Under the pieces are notes generated by a model. It ran no database searches, had not been told where the DNA came from, and saw only the letters and a list, made by a program, of their open reading frames with translations. Below, piece after piece: positions 1 to 8,329 of a stretch of 64,000 nt of DNA (the first letter of the stretch is position 1; each line of letters starts with the position of its first letter). The DNA lies in assembly GCF_900129685.1 (NCBI RefSeq), contig NZ_FQWM01000001.1, forward strand, positions 434,001 through 498,000, read 5' to 3'. Origin of the DNA: Cognatishimia maritima. GTDB lineage: Bacteria; Pseudomonadota; Alphaproteobacteria; Rhodobacterales; Rhodobacteraceae. Position numbers and translations under genes: made by a program.

Positions 1-321
1 TTCAAAACACAGATAGGCGCCGCCCAACATAAGCAGCGGTGGGATCATCCACGGGGCGAAATTCGCCAGCAAAAGCCCAATGGGCAGCAAGATCAGCAGC
101 TTGTTTTTGAACGAACCCTTCGCAATGCGCCAGATGACTGGCAACTCCCGGCTCGCTTCAAACCCGTGCAGATATTTCGGAGTAACCGCCGCATCATCAA
201 TCACGGCACCGGCGGCCTTGGCCCCGGCTTTGGCGGCATTGGCTGCGACATCGTCAATCGACGCGGCCGCCACTTTAGCGATCCCCGCGACATCGTCCAA
301 AAGCGCTAAAAGTCCACTCAT
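1..321 (-). CDS. DUF808 family inner-membrane protein (5' part)
   Basis: The minus strand encodes a protein that starts MSGLLALLDDVAGIAK at 321 and stays open to the window edge, so only the first 107 residues are present. The opening, the Ala/Asp-rich segment that follows (about residues 15-45) and the hydrophobic stretch from about residue 73 (LLILLPIGLLLANFAPW) match my memory of the DUF808/YedI family of polytopic membrane proteins. Their function is not established. The start is chosen at the ATG because it gives the typical family N-terminus. It lies 144 bp downstream of coaD on the same strand. Confidence 0.75.
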   Translation of the reverse strand, partial: MSGLLALLDDVAGIAKVAAASIDDVAANAAKAGAKAAGAVIDDAAVTPKYLHGFEASRELPVIWRIAKGSFKNKLLILLPIGLLLANFAPWMIPPLLMLGGAYLCFE

Positions 322-465
322 CACACACCCCTTTTTTGCCGCGCCGCGCGACTTCGCTCACTTTCTAAAGATAGCGGCTGTCAGTGCAATGCCAATGGCA
401 TTTACGGAACATATAAATGAAACGCTCCGCCAGCGCCCAAGGTTCCAAACGAACGCCTTGGGGCA

Positions 466-957
466 TTAGCCCAAGCGGTCGTCCAGCGCCTTTTTTACGT
501 CTGGGGTTACAAATTTGCTGACGTCGCCGCCGAGGCGCGCGATTTCTTTTACCAGCTTGCTGGCAATTGCTTGATGTTCCAATTCAGCCATCAGAAAGAC
601 TGTTTCAATGCTGTCATCCAGTGCACGGTTCATGCCAACCATCTGATATTCATATTCAAAATCGGTGACAGCACGCAGGCCGCGAATGATGATCTGCGCC
701 CCGACATCCTTGGCGCAGTCAATCAGCAGGTTTTCGAATGGGTGTACGACAATTTCGACCCCGGTTTCTTTGGCCAGCTCGCCGCATTCCGCCTCGATCA
801 TGGCGACGCGTTCCTCAAGCGAGAACATGGGGCCTTTGTCGCGGTTGATGGCGACGCCAATCACCAGACGATCGACCAGAACGGTCGCGCGGCGGATGAT
901 GTCGATGTGCCCCAAGGTGATGGGGTCAAATGTCCCGGGATACAGACCGATGCGCAT
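466..957 (-). CDS. coaD: Phosphopantetheine adenylyltransferase
   Basis: This enzyme transfers an adenylyl group from ATP to 4'-phosphopantetheine, the penultimate step of coenzyme A synthesis in the cytosol. The 163-residue length is normal for CoaD. The N-terminal nucleotidyltransferase signature is present: GTFDPITLGHIDII at residues 8-21, including the TxGH motif. IIRGLRAVTDFEYE (about 90-103) is the usual substrate-binding stretch. The ATG at 957 follows a purine-rich GGGAGAG. The adjacent upstream gene encodes a CBS-pair protein; the two are 93 bp apart and may be cotranscribed. Confidence 0.96.
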   Translation of the reverse strand: MRIGLYPGTFDPITLGHIDIIRRATVLVDRLVIGVAINRDKGPMFSLEERVAMIEAECGELAKETGVEIVVHPFENLLIDCAKDVGAQIIIRGLRAVTDFEYEYQMVGMNRALDDSIETVFLMAELEHQAIASKLVKEIARLGGDVSKFVTPDVKKALDDRLG

Positions 958-1050
958 TTATTCTCTCCCACTGTCCCTTTGGCCCGAGCACGCAACAATA
1001 TTGCGCCCGATATTGCAAGCGGTCTTTGACATTACCGGGTTCTTACGGGG

Positions 1051-1485
1051 TCAGTGTCCCATGATCATGCCCTCAAGGGCATCCTTCTCCATGGAGAGTT
1101 CTGAGAGCCGTGCCTTGACCACATCCCCCAGCGTGATCAAGCCAACCAGTTTGCCGCCCTCTACCACGGGCATGTGGCGGAAGCGCCCTTCGGTCATTTT
1201 TTCCAGCACGCCTACGGCGTCGTCTTTCAACTGGCAGGTCACCAATTCCTTGGTCATCAGGTCATCGACGCTATCGCTCATGCAGCTTGGCCCCCGAGAG
1301 CCAATTTCGCGCACGATGTCGCGTTCTGACAGAATGCCATCTGCCGTGGTTCCATCCGCCGAAACAACCACCGTCCCGATCCGGCGTTCAGCCAGAATCT
1401 TGGCTGCATCCTGTACCAAAGAGCCGGGCTTGACGGTAACAACCTCTGCGTCGCCCTTTTCCTTCAGAATTTGCTGCACCATCAT
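1051..1485 (-). CDS. Tandem CBS-domain protein
   Basis: A 144-residue cytosolic protein made almost entirely of two CBS domains (about residues 10-65 and 75-130). The repeats show the usual pattern: IGTVVVSADG...GILSERDIV in the first and FRHMPVVEGGKLVGLITLGDVV in the second. CBS pairs bind adenine nucleotides and act as sensors, but no partner domain is fused here, so the target is unknown. I chose the first of two adjacent ATGs at 1485/1482 because GGAGG sits 10 nt upstream. A longer frame exists upstream but lacks a ribosome site and homologous-looking sequence. Confidence 0.85.
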   Translation of the reverse strand: MMVQQILKEKGDAEVVTVKPGSLVQDAAKILAERRIGTVVVSADGTTADGILSERDIVREIGSRGPSCMSDSVDDLMTKELVTCQLKDDAVGVLEKMTEGRFRHMPVVEGGKLVGLITLGDVVKARLSELSMEKDALEGMIMGH

Positions 1486-1560
1486 GTCGCGGGTACCTCC
1501 GAACGTTTCTTTCGTTTTAATCAGCGTCACCGCAAGAATCGATAAAGTCAAGCGATCACG

Positions 1561-2457
1561 TCAACTAAGTGCCTCTAGCCGCTGGACTTCTTTACGCATG
1601 CCTTCGGTCAGCGCTGCCGCAAAGCGATTGTGCCGCTCCAGGCGTTTGTCGTCTTCGTGGCGCAGCAGGTAAAACGACCGCAGCAAAGAAAACCGCTTGG
1701 GCAAAACGCGTGAAACGCCGGGCAAGGCGGGCAGCGAAAAGTCGTGCACAATGCCGATGCCCGCCCCCTGTCTGATCCAATGCGCCTGCACCGAGACCGA
1801 ATTTGACGCGAGTTGCGGTGCTTCGATCCCGATTTCGCCAAGGTAGTCGACCTCTTTGGAATAGATCATGTCGGGGATATAGCCGATGATGCGGTGGGGG
1901 CGCAGTTGCTCGACCGTTGTGATAGGGTCGTGGCGCGCCAGATAGCTATCGGCGGCGGCGATGCTTAGGCGATAGTCAGTGATCTTTTGCACCATCAAAC
2001 GCCCGGTTTGCGGAGGGCTGACCGCGACCGCAAAATCCGCTTCTCTTTTGGACAGGCTAAACAGACGCGGCAGCGCGACGATCTGGATTTCCAAATCCGG
2101 GTTCGCACGCGCAATTTCGGCGCAGACCTGCGGCAGCACAAAGTTGGCGGCCCCATCCGGGGCACCAATACGTATCTGGCCCCGCAGCCCCTCCTCTTGC
2201 CCGCTCATGGCTTCTTCGGCCAGCTGCATGCTTTGTTCCGCGCGCTCTGCATGTTGCAAAAGCCGCTCGCCCATCTCGGTCAGCGCGTAGCCGGTGGGCG
2301 ACTTCACAAACAATGACGCCCCATAGCTCGTCTCCAGCCGCGCGATCCGGCGTCCAACCGTCGCCGGGTCCAGCCGCAGCTGTTTGCCAGCGCGCGACAG
2401 GCTGTCATTGCGCGCCAATGTCAGAAACACACGCAGATCGTCCCAATTTGGTTGCAC
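1561..2457 (-). CDS. LysR-family regulator, probably of mmsA
   Basis: The N-terminal winged helix-turn-helix (about residues 5-65, with WDDLRVFLTLARNDSLSRAG and GRRIARLETSYGASLF) is followed by a periplasmic-binding-protein-like co-inducer domain. It is transcribed divergently from mmsA, about 100 bp away, so it most likely controls valine/methylmalonate-semialdehyde metabolism; this is inferred from position. Two start codons are possible: ATG at 2472 has no ribosome site, while GTG at 2457 has AAAGG six bases upstream and gives a typical LysR N-terminus. I prefer GTG. One of two palindromic boxes overlaps this translation start region, which suggests autoregulation. Confidence 0.88.
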   Translation of the reverse strand: MQPNWDDLRVFLTLARNDSLSRAGKQLRLDPATVGRRIARLETSYGASLFVKSPTGYALTEMGERLLQHAERAEQSMQLAEEAMSGQEEGLRGQIRIGAPDGAANFVLPQVCAEIARANPDLEIQIVALPRLFSLSKREADFAVAVSPPQTGRLMVQKITDYRLSIAAADSYLARHDPITTVEQLRPHRIIGYIPDMIYSKEVDYLGEIGIEAPQLASNSVSVQAHWIRQGAGIGIVHDFSLPALPGVSRVLPKRFSLLRSFYLLRHEDDKRLERHNRFAAALTEGMRKEVQRLEALS

Positions 2458-2466
2458 AGGCCACCT

Positions 2467-2522
2467 TTGCATTTTTGCAATATTGATTTGGGATACTGCG
2501 TCTTTTGCATTGCATTTTGCAA
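2467..2522. promoter_or_regulatory. Twin palindromic boxes between the LysR gene and mmsA
   Basis: Two near-identical inverted repeats lie in the divergent intergenic region: TTGCA-TTTT-TGCAA at 2467-2480 and TTGCA-TTT-TGCAA at 2510-2522. A related TTTTGCAT lies at 2503-2510. The centres are about 43 bp apart, roughly four helical turns, which fits two regulator tetramer contacts on one face of DNA. The left box overlaps the LysR gene's start region and the right box lies 36 bp before the mmsA start codon. Assignment to the adjacent LysR protein is inference. Confidence 0.6.
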
Positions 2523-2557
2523 GACTAAACTCTGCACAAAGATGAGGAGAGTCTCCA

Positions 2558-4057
2558 ATGCAAGAATTGACCCATTTCGTAAACGGCACCCATGAAAAAG
2601 GCACATCAGGCCGGTTTGCCGATGTCTACAACCCTGCAACAGGCGAAGTGCAGGCCAAAACGCCTTTGGCCACCAAGGACGAGGTCGACGCCATTGTCGC
2701 CAAGGCCGCCGAAGCCCAAGTGGCATGGGCAAAAGTGAATCCGCAGCGCCGCGCGCGCGTGATCATGAAGTTCGCCGCCCTGATCAATGACAATATGGAC
2801 AAGCTGGCCGAATTGGTTTCGCGCGAGCATGGCAAGACCCTGCCCGACGCACGCGGCGATGTGCAGCGCGGACTAGAGGTTGTCGAGGTCTGCATGGGCG
2901 CGCCCAATATGCTGAAGGGCGAATATACCGACAGCGCAGGCCCCGGTATTGATCTTTATTCCATGCGCCAGCCACTGGGTGTTGTTGCCGGGATCACGCC
3001 GTTCAACTTCCCTGCCATGATCCCACTGTGGAAAATGGCCCCTGCGATTGCGGCGGGCAACGCCATGGTTCTGAAACCATCCGAACGTGTGCCATCTACA
3101 TCGCTGGCGCTGGCGGAGCTCTTTAAAGAAGCCGGCCTGCCAGATGGTGTTTTGCAGGTTGTGAATGGCGACAAAGAGGCCGTGGATGCGCTTTTGGACA
3201 ACGAAACCATTCAGGCTGTGGGCTTTGTAGGCTCTACGCCCATCGCGCAATACATCTATGGCCGCGCCGCCAATAACGGCAAACGCGCGCAATGTTTTGG
3301 TGGCGCGAAGAACCACATGGTGATCATGCCGGATGCCGATCTCGACAAGGCGGCGGACGCGCTGGTTGGCGCAGGATTTGGCGCCGCGGGCGAACGGTGC
3401 ATGGCGATTTCCGTGGCTGTGCCTGTGGGCGAAGAAACTGCCGACCGCCTGATTGAAAAGCTGATCCCTCGGGTCGAGTCACTGAAAGTTGGCCCCTATA
3501 CTGCCGAAGAAGAAGTCGACTTTGGCCCAGTGATCACAGCAGCCGCTAAGGACCGGATCAACGGGCTTGTGAATTCCGGTGTCGATCAAGGCGCAAAGCT
3601 AGTGGTCGATGGGCGCGACTTCTCACTTCAGGGCTATGAGGATGGCTTTTTTGTAGGACCATCGCTGTTTGACCACGTCACACCAGAGATGGATATCTAC
3701 AAAGAAGAAATCTTTGGCCCGGTTCTGTCCACCGTGCGCGCTGGCACCTATGACGAGGCGCTTGATCTGGTGATGAACAGCCCCTACGGCAACGGCACTG
3801 CGATTTTCACAGCAGACGGCGACACCGCGCGCGACTATGCAAGCCGCGTGAATGTTGGCATGGTTGGCATCAACTTCCCGATCCCTGTGCCACTGTCCTA
3901 TTATACCTTTGGCGGCTGGAAAAAATCGGCCTTTGGCGATCTAAACCAATACGGACCAGACGCCTTCCGCTTCTATACCAAGACAAAAACCGTCACCTCG
4001 CGCTGGTTCTCTGGCATCAAAGACGGCGGCGAGTTTAACTTTAAAGCGATGGATTGA
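2558..4057 (+). CDS. mmsA: CoA-acylating methylmalonate-semialdehyde dehydrogenase
   Basis: It oxidises methylmalonate semialdehyde to propionyl-CoA with NAD+ and CoA, the last step of valine degradation (and of some inositol and beta-alanine routes). The 499-residue protein is a full-length aldehyde dehydrogenase fold: GITPFNFPAMIP at 145-156, the NAD-binding FVGSTPIA near 223-230, and the catalytic cysteine C281 in GERCMAIS. The stretch FGGAKNHM near 247-254 replaces the general-base glutamate of hydrolytic ALDHs, the hallmark of the CoA-acylating subfamily. GAGGAGA precedes the ATG. A strong terminator follows, so it is monocistronic and split from the other valine genes at 6.1-9.2 kb. Confidence 0.96.
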   Translation: MQELTHFVNGTHEKGTSGRFADVYNPATGEVQAKTPLATKDEVDAIVAKAAEAQVAWAKVNPQRRARVIMKFAALINDNMDKLAELVSREHGKTLPDARGDVQRGLEVVEVCMGAPNMLKGEYTDSAGPGIDLYSMRQPLGVVAGITPFNFPAMIPLWKMAPAIAAGNAMVLKPSERVPSTSLALAELFKEAGLPDGVLQVVNGDKEAVDALLDNETIQAVGFVGSTPIAQYIYGRAANNGKRAQCFGGAKNHMVIMPDADLDKAADALVGAGFGAAGERCMAISVAVPVGEETADRLIEKLIPRVESLKVGPYTAEEEVDFGPVITAAAKDRINGLVNSGVDQGAKLVVDGRDFSLQGYEDGFFVGPSLFDHVTPEMDIYKEEIFGPVLSTVRAGTYDEALDLVMNSPYGNGTAIFTADGDTARDYASRVNVGMVGINFPIPVPLSYYTFGGWKKSAFGDLNQYGPDAFRFYTKTKTVTSRWFSGIKDGGEFNFKAMD

Positions 4058-4088
4058 CGCAGTCCGAGCTACAACCAAAAGCCCAATG

Positions 4089-4114
4089 AAAACCCGCCCT
4101 TGAGGCGGGTTTTT
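4089..4114 (+). terminator. Rho-independent terminator of mmsA
   Basis: A 10-bp perfect stem, AAAACCCGCC / GGCGGGTTTT, with the loop CTTGA and an extended T run begins 32 bp after the mmsA stop codon. Confidence 0.9.
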
Positions 4115-4259
4115 CCGCGTGGGCTGGAGAAACTTGGAAACAATCCCCTATAGGTTGTATTTTTACTTTCCCTTCTCGAAATAAAATGCTTAGATTTCAG
4201 ATAATTCCAGTACGACGCCGGAGAGACCCTCGGCTATTATCTCGCAAAGGTTGTTTTTC

Positions 4260-4727
4260 ATGCCTTCTGCCACCTACCCGCTACCGGACCAGAACATCCT
4301 GTTTGTGCACTGCAGCGGGTTCATGGAGCCAAAGGATGTGATCGGCTGGCAAGTCGAAGACCAAATCGGCGTATCCGGTGCCCTTGGGTTTGTGACCCTC
4401 GTGGATCTGTCGGACGTCACTGGCACGGACATGACCTTTGACGACCTGAACGCGGTCTACGGGCAATTGGTACGGCACTATCAGCCACGTAAACAAAGGC
4501 TGACCTTGCTGCTTTATGCGCCAGATGACCTGACCTTTGGCATGACTCGGATTATGCAATCGCTTTCTGGCATGACGGATCACGTGACAGTCCAAGTGTT
4601 TCGCAAAGCCGAGCGCATTGGCGATCATTTGCCGGATCTGACATTGGGCTTTTTTGATCTACGCGCCAAGGCGCTTTCATCGCGGGGCTGCGAACGCTCC
4701 CCCTGCTCTGCTGGTGCCTGCCCATAG
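4260..4727 (+). CDS. Hypothetical protein, 155 residues
   Basis: I do not recognise this protein. It is soluble in appearance, with no signal peptide or membrane segment. Alternating hydrophobic strands (ILFVHCSGFM, FVTLVDLSDV, RLTLLLYAPDD, VTVQVFRKAE) and helices spaced between them loosely recall STAS/SpoIIAA-like alpha-beta folds; this is only an impression. The last 20 residues, rich in Ser, Cys and Arg, look unlike the rest. I start it at ATG 4260 with AAAGG nine bases upstream; a TTG nine bases earlier is possible. It stands alone between the mmsA terminator and the YbdK gene. Confidence 0.6.
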   Translation: MPSATYPLPDQNILFVHCSGFMEPKDVIGWQVEDQIGVSGALGFVTLVDLSDVTGTDMTFDDLNAVYGQLVRHYQPRKQRLTLLLYAPDDLTFGMTRIMQSLSGMTDHVTVQVFRKAERIGDHLPDLTLGFFDLRAKALSSRGCERSPCSAGACP

Positions 4728-4820
4728 GCTCGGATCGGACCTATCTGCTTGCACCTCCTGATATTCCCTGTCTAACTGATTCAAAAAAGAACAATGCGCG
4801 CATAGGACAGTGGAGGATGC

Positions 4821-5954
4821 ATGCCCGTAAAAGCCCCTGATTTCACAATCGGAATCGAAGAGGAATACCTGCTGGTCGACAAGGACAGCTTTGACCTTGC
4901 CCCGGCCCCAGAGGCGCTGATGGAGGAATGCAAATCCGAGTTGCAGGACCAGGTCAGCCCCGAGTTTCTGGATTGCCAAATAGAGATCGGCACACGTGTT
5001 TGCCAAAACGTTGGGGAAGCACGCGAAGATCTGAAACGTCTGCGCAGCACGGTAGCCCGAGTCGCCGGACGCTATAATCTCGCCCCGATTGCCAGTTCTT
5101 GCCACCCGTTCAGCGATTGGCGTGATCAGAGACACACCGACAAAGACCGCTACAACGCGCTCTCTGATGTATTGGGCGGCGTCGCGCGGCGCATGTTGAT
5201 CTGCGGGATGCACGTGCACGTTGGGATCGAAAACCGCGAAATGCGGATCGATATTATGAACCAACTCAGCTATTTCCTACCGCATCTGCTGGCACTGTCT
5301 GGGTCATCGCCGTTTTGGCAAGGGGATGACACCGGGCTGTCCTGCTATCGCCTAACCGTCTTTGACAACCTTCCCCGCACCGGACTGCCGCAGGTGATGG
5401 ACAGTTGGGGGCAATGGGAACGCTCGGTCGAGGCCCTGCGTATGTTGGGCGTGATCGAAGACAGTTCCAAAATCTGGTGGGATCTGCGCCCGTCCAGCAA
5501 GTTCCCGACACTGGAAACCCGCATCTGCGATGTGTCCCCGCGTCTGGAAACCACGCTGTCGCTGGCCGCCATGAACCAGGCCTTGGCGCGCATGCTGTAT
5601 CGTTTGCAAACCAAGAACCAGCGCTGGCGGCTTTATGACAACTTCCTGATCAAGGAAAACCGCTGGCGGGCACAGCGTTATGGCACCACCGAAGGGCTGA
5701 TTGATTTTGGTCGTCGCGAGATCGTGCCCCTGGCCGACCTGATGCGAGAGCTGCAAGAGTTGATTGCCGAAGACATGGTTGTCTTCAAAAGCACGGAAGC
5801 GGTTGAGAACGCAGTCGCCATCGCTGAAAATGGTAACGCGGCGCAGGATCAACGCAAGGTACTGCAGGCCTCTCTTGATGCTGGCAAGGACCAGAAAGAG
5901 GCAATGCGCGATGTTGTGAAGTTCCTGACCGAGGAATTCCACGCCGACCTGTAA
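4821..5954 (+). CDS. YbdK-type carboxylate-amine ligase (GCS2 family)
   Basis: A 377-residue member of the glutamate-cysteine ligase 2 family (YbdK). These ATP-dependent enzymes join an amino acid carboxylate to an amine; weak gamma-glutamylcysteine synthesis has been shown for the E. coli member, and the true substrate is open. The family signature [13 protein letters not shown] at residues 8-20 supplies metal-binding glutamates, and [12 protein letters not shown] (about 133-144) holds the conserved histidines. [17 protein letters not shown] near 220-236 is the conserved arginine region. The ATG has GGAGG upstream. No neighbour hints at its substrate. Confidence 0.88.
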   Translation: MPVKAPDFTIGIEEEYLLVDKDSFDLAPAPEALMEECKSELQDQVSPEFLDCQIEIGTRVCQNVGEAREDLKRLRSTVARVAGRYNLAPIASSCHPFSDWRDQRHTDKDRYNALSDVLGGVARRMLICGMHVHVGIENREMRIDIMNQLSYFLPHLLALSGSSPFWQGDDTGLSCYRLTVFDNLPRTGLPQVMDSWGQWERSVEALRMLGVIEDSSKIWWDLRPSSKFPTLETRICDVSPRLETTLSLAAMNQALARMLYRLQTKNQRWRLYDNFLIKENRWRAQRYGTTEGLIDFGRREIVPLADLMRELQELIAEDMVVFKSTEAVENAVAIAENGNAAQDQRKVLQASLDAGKDQKEAMRDVVKFLTEEFHADL

Positions 5955-6047
5955 CTTACGCAGGATGCAAGGCACAGAACGCCCCTGCATTCAAAGGACG
6001 CGACGTCGCAAAGGAAACTGACGCGACGGCGCTAACCTATTTAAGTC

Positions 6048-6076
6048 CTGACACATTCTGGAAAGAAAGCTATTAT
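6048..6076 (+). promoter_or_regulatory. Sigma-70-like promoter of the valine operon
   Basis: CTGACA at 6048-6053 and TATTAT at 6071-6076 are separated by exactly 17 bp, in the 170-bp gap before the isobutyryl-CoA dehydrogenase gene. The predicted transcript would start near 6083, giving a leader of about 40 nt. Confidence 0.6.
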
Positions 6077-6124
6077 AAGAACAACCGTTCAATAACCAAC
6101 AAACGCACTTTCCCGGAGACGCCC

Positions 6125-7264
6125 ATGGACTTCGCGCTGACCGAAGAGCAAACCCTGATTTTCGACATGGCCAAAAGCTTTGGCGAAGAACATATCGCCC
6201 CATTCGCCCAACAATGGGAGCGCGACGGGTCGATCCCCAAGGACCTTTGGCCGAAACTGGCAGAACTTGGGTTCGGCGGGCTTTATGTGTCGGAGGAATA
6301 CGGCGGCTCTGGCCTGTCGCGGCTTGATGCGACGCTGGTGTTCGAAGCGCTCGCCATGGCCTGCCCGGCCGTTGGTTCATTCCTGTCGATCCACAATATG
6401 TGCGGCGGCATGATCGACAAATTCGGCTCTGAGGCGTTGAAGCAGCGCGTGCTACCCGGCCTCTGCAGCATGGAGAAATTCTATTCCTACTGTCTGACCG
6501 AACCGGGCAGCGGATCGGACGCGGCAGCGCTGAAAACTCGCGCTGAGAAACAAAACGACGGTTATGTGCTGAACGGCACCAAAGCCTTTATCTCTGGTGG
6601 CTCCTATTCCGACGCTTATGTCGTCATGTGCCGCACCGGCGAAGATGGCCCGAAAGGGATTTCAACCGTGATCGTCGATGACGGCGCGGCGGGCCTGTCC
6701 TTTGGGGCGTTGGAACAGAAAATGGGCTGGAAGGCGCAGCCGACATCGCAGGTTCAGTTTGACGACTGCAAGATTCCGCTAGAGAACCTTGTCGGCGAAG
6801 AAGGTCGTGGCTTTTCCTACGCGATGGCCGGACTGGACGGCGGGCGTTTGAACATCTCTGCCGGAGCATTGGGCGGCGCGCAGCAGGCGCTAGATCAAAC
6901 CGTGCAATATATGTCGGAGCGCAAGGCCTTCGGCCGGTCCATCGATCAATTTCAAGCGCTGCAATTCCGCCTCGCGGAATATGAGACCAAACTGCAGGCC
7001 GCGCGCACTTTCCTGCGACAGGCGGCGTGGAAACTGGACAACAAAGATCACGACGCCACCAAATTTTGCGCCATGGCAAAGCTGATGGTGACAGACGTCG
7101 CCTTTGAGGTTGCAAATGGCTGTCTACAACTGCATGGCGGCTACGGCTACCTTGCCGACTATGGGATCGAAAAGATCGTGCGCGACCTACGCGTGCACCA
7201 GATCCTAGAAGGCACAAACGAGATCATGCGCCTGATCGTGTCCCGCCAAGTCATTGCCTCTTAA
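6125..7264 (+). CDS. Acyl-CoA dehydrogenase, probably isobutyryl-CoA dehydrogenase
   Basis: An FAD-dependent acyl-CoA dehydrogenase of 379 residues. Signatures present: YCLTEPGSGSDAAALKT near 123-139 (flavin/substrate loop), GGRLNISAGALGGAQQALD, and the C-terminal LQLHGGYGYL and ILEGTNEIMR, the latter holding the glutamate that acts as catalytic base in short-chain members. Family alone does not give the substrate. The two following genes handle the next valine-pathway steps, so conversion of isobutyryl-CoA to methacrylyl-CoA is the likely role. It is the first gene of a three-gene operon, 21 bp from the next. Confidence 0.9.
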   Translation: MDFALTEEQTLIFDMAKSFGEEHIAPFAQQWERDGSIPKDLWPKLAELGFGGLYVSEEYGGSGLSRLDATLVFEALAMACPAVGSFLSIHNMCGGMIDKFGSEALKQRVLPGLCSMEKFYSYCLTEPGSGSDAAALKTRAEKQNDGYVLNGTKAFISGGSYSDAYVVMCRTGEDGPKGISTVIVDDGAAGLSFGALEQKMGWKAQPTSQVQFDDCKIPLENLVGEEGRGFSYAMAGLDGGRLNISAGALGGAQQALDQTVQYMSERKAFGRSIDQFQALQFRLAEYETKLQAARTFLRQAAWKLDNKDHDATKFCAMAKLMVTDVAFEVANGCLQLHGGYGYLADYGIEKIVRDLRVHQILEGTNEIMRLIVSRQVIAS

Positions 7265-7285
7265 CCCATTCAAAAGGCTGACAGA

Positions 7286-8326
7286 ATGAGCGATATCCTA
7301 CTCCGCAAGGTCGGTCGCACGGGTCGCGTGACTTTCAATCGCCCCAAGGCGCTGAATGCGTTGAACTATCAAATGTGCCTCGCCCTTGAAGAGGCGCTGG
7401 ATGCTTGGGCCACGGACGAGGACGTGCAGATGCTTGTCATTGACGCCTCTGGCGACCGTGCCTTTTGCGCGGGGGGCGACATTGGTGAAATCTACGCGAC
7501 CGGCACCAAAGGGGATTTCGCCTATGGGCAGAAATTCTGGGCTGATGAATACCGTATGAACGCCAAGATGTTCGAGTTCCCAAAACCAGTTGCGGCCTTC
7601 ATGCAGGGATTCACCATGGGCGGCGGCGTCGGTGTTGGTGGTCATGCGTCTCATCGCGTGGTTGGCGACAGCAGCCAGATTTCGATGCCCGAATGCGGGA
7701 TTGGCTTGGTGCCCGATGTTGGTGGCAGTTACCTTTTGGCACATGCACCAGGCAGGCTTGGCGAATACCTTGGGCTGACCGCTACCCGCATGAAGGCGGC
7801 TGACGCGATTTACGCGGGGTTTGCCGACTACTACATTCCTGAAAGCGACTGGCCAGACTTGATTACAGCGCTCGAACAAACGGGCGATCACAGCCTGATC
7901 GACGCCGCCGCGCAGCCTGCGGGCCAAAGCGATCTTGCCCAAATGCAACCGCAGATCGACGCCTGTTTTGGCGGGGCGACCCTGCGCGATATCCTGAACG
8001 CCTTGCAGGCGGACGACAGCGATTTTGCAAAGCAGACGTTGAAGACCATGTCGCGCAATTCGCCGCTTGCCATGGCTTGCACCGTTGAGCTGCTGCACCG
8101 CAATCGCGCCTACGACACGCTGCGCCCGGCATTGCAGCAAGAATACCGCTATACCTATCGCGCGCTGGAGCATTCGGATTTCCTTGAAGGCATTCGTGCC
8201 GCGATTATTGACAAAGACCGGTCGCCGCGCTGGCGCCATCAACCGGAGGACCTGCCGCCGCTTGCGGTGACGCAGATGTTGATGCCGCTTGGAGACGCGC
8301 AGCTGACTTTTGAAAAGGGAGAGTAG
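7286..8326 (+). CDS. 3-hydroxyisobutyryl-CoA hydrolase (crotonase fold)
   Basis: A 346-residue crotonase-superfamily protein, the length of 3-hydroxyisobutyryl-CoA hydrolases rather than the roughly 260 residues of plain enoyl-CoA hydratases. The oxyanion-hole segments FCAGGDIGEIY (about 64-74) and MGGGVGVGGHASHRV (about 111-125) are clear. MPECGIGLVPDVGGSYLLA follows, with the glutamate and aspartate typical of the hydrolase group. It releases 3-hydroxyisobutyrate and CoA, keeping reactive methacrylyl-CoA low. It lies between the acyl-CoA dehydrogenase and mmsB, with only 3 bp before mmsB, so the three are surely cotranscribed. Confidence 0.92.
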   Translation: MSDILLRKVGRTGRVTFNRPKALNALNYQMCLALEEALDAWATDEDVQMLVIDASGDRAFCAGGDIGEIYATGTKGDFAYGQKFWADEYRMNAKMFEFPKPVAAFMQGFTMGGGVGVGGHASHRVVGDSSQISMPECGIGLVPDVGGSYLLAHAPGRLGEYLGLTATRMKAADAIYAGFADYYIPESDWPDLITALEQTGDHSLIDAAAQPAGQSDLAQMQPQIDACFGGATLRDILNALQADDSDFAKQTLKTMSRNSPLAMACTVELLHRNRAYDTLRPALQQEYRYTYRALEHSDFLEGIRAAIIDKDRSPRWRHQPEDLPPLAVTQMLMPLGDAQLTFEKGE

Positions 8327-8329
8327 AGC

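Noticed and set aside
665-1672. 335-codon plus-strand frame over coaD and the CBS gene
   Set aside because: It is antisense to two clear genes with family signatures, is Arg/Ser-rich without any domain, and has no ribosome site. It is a shadow frame from high G+C.
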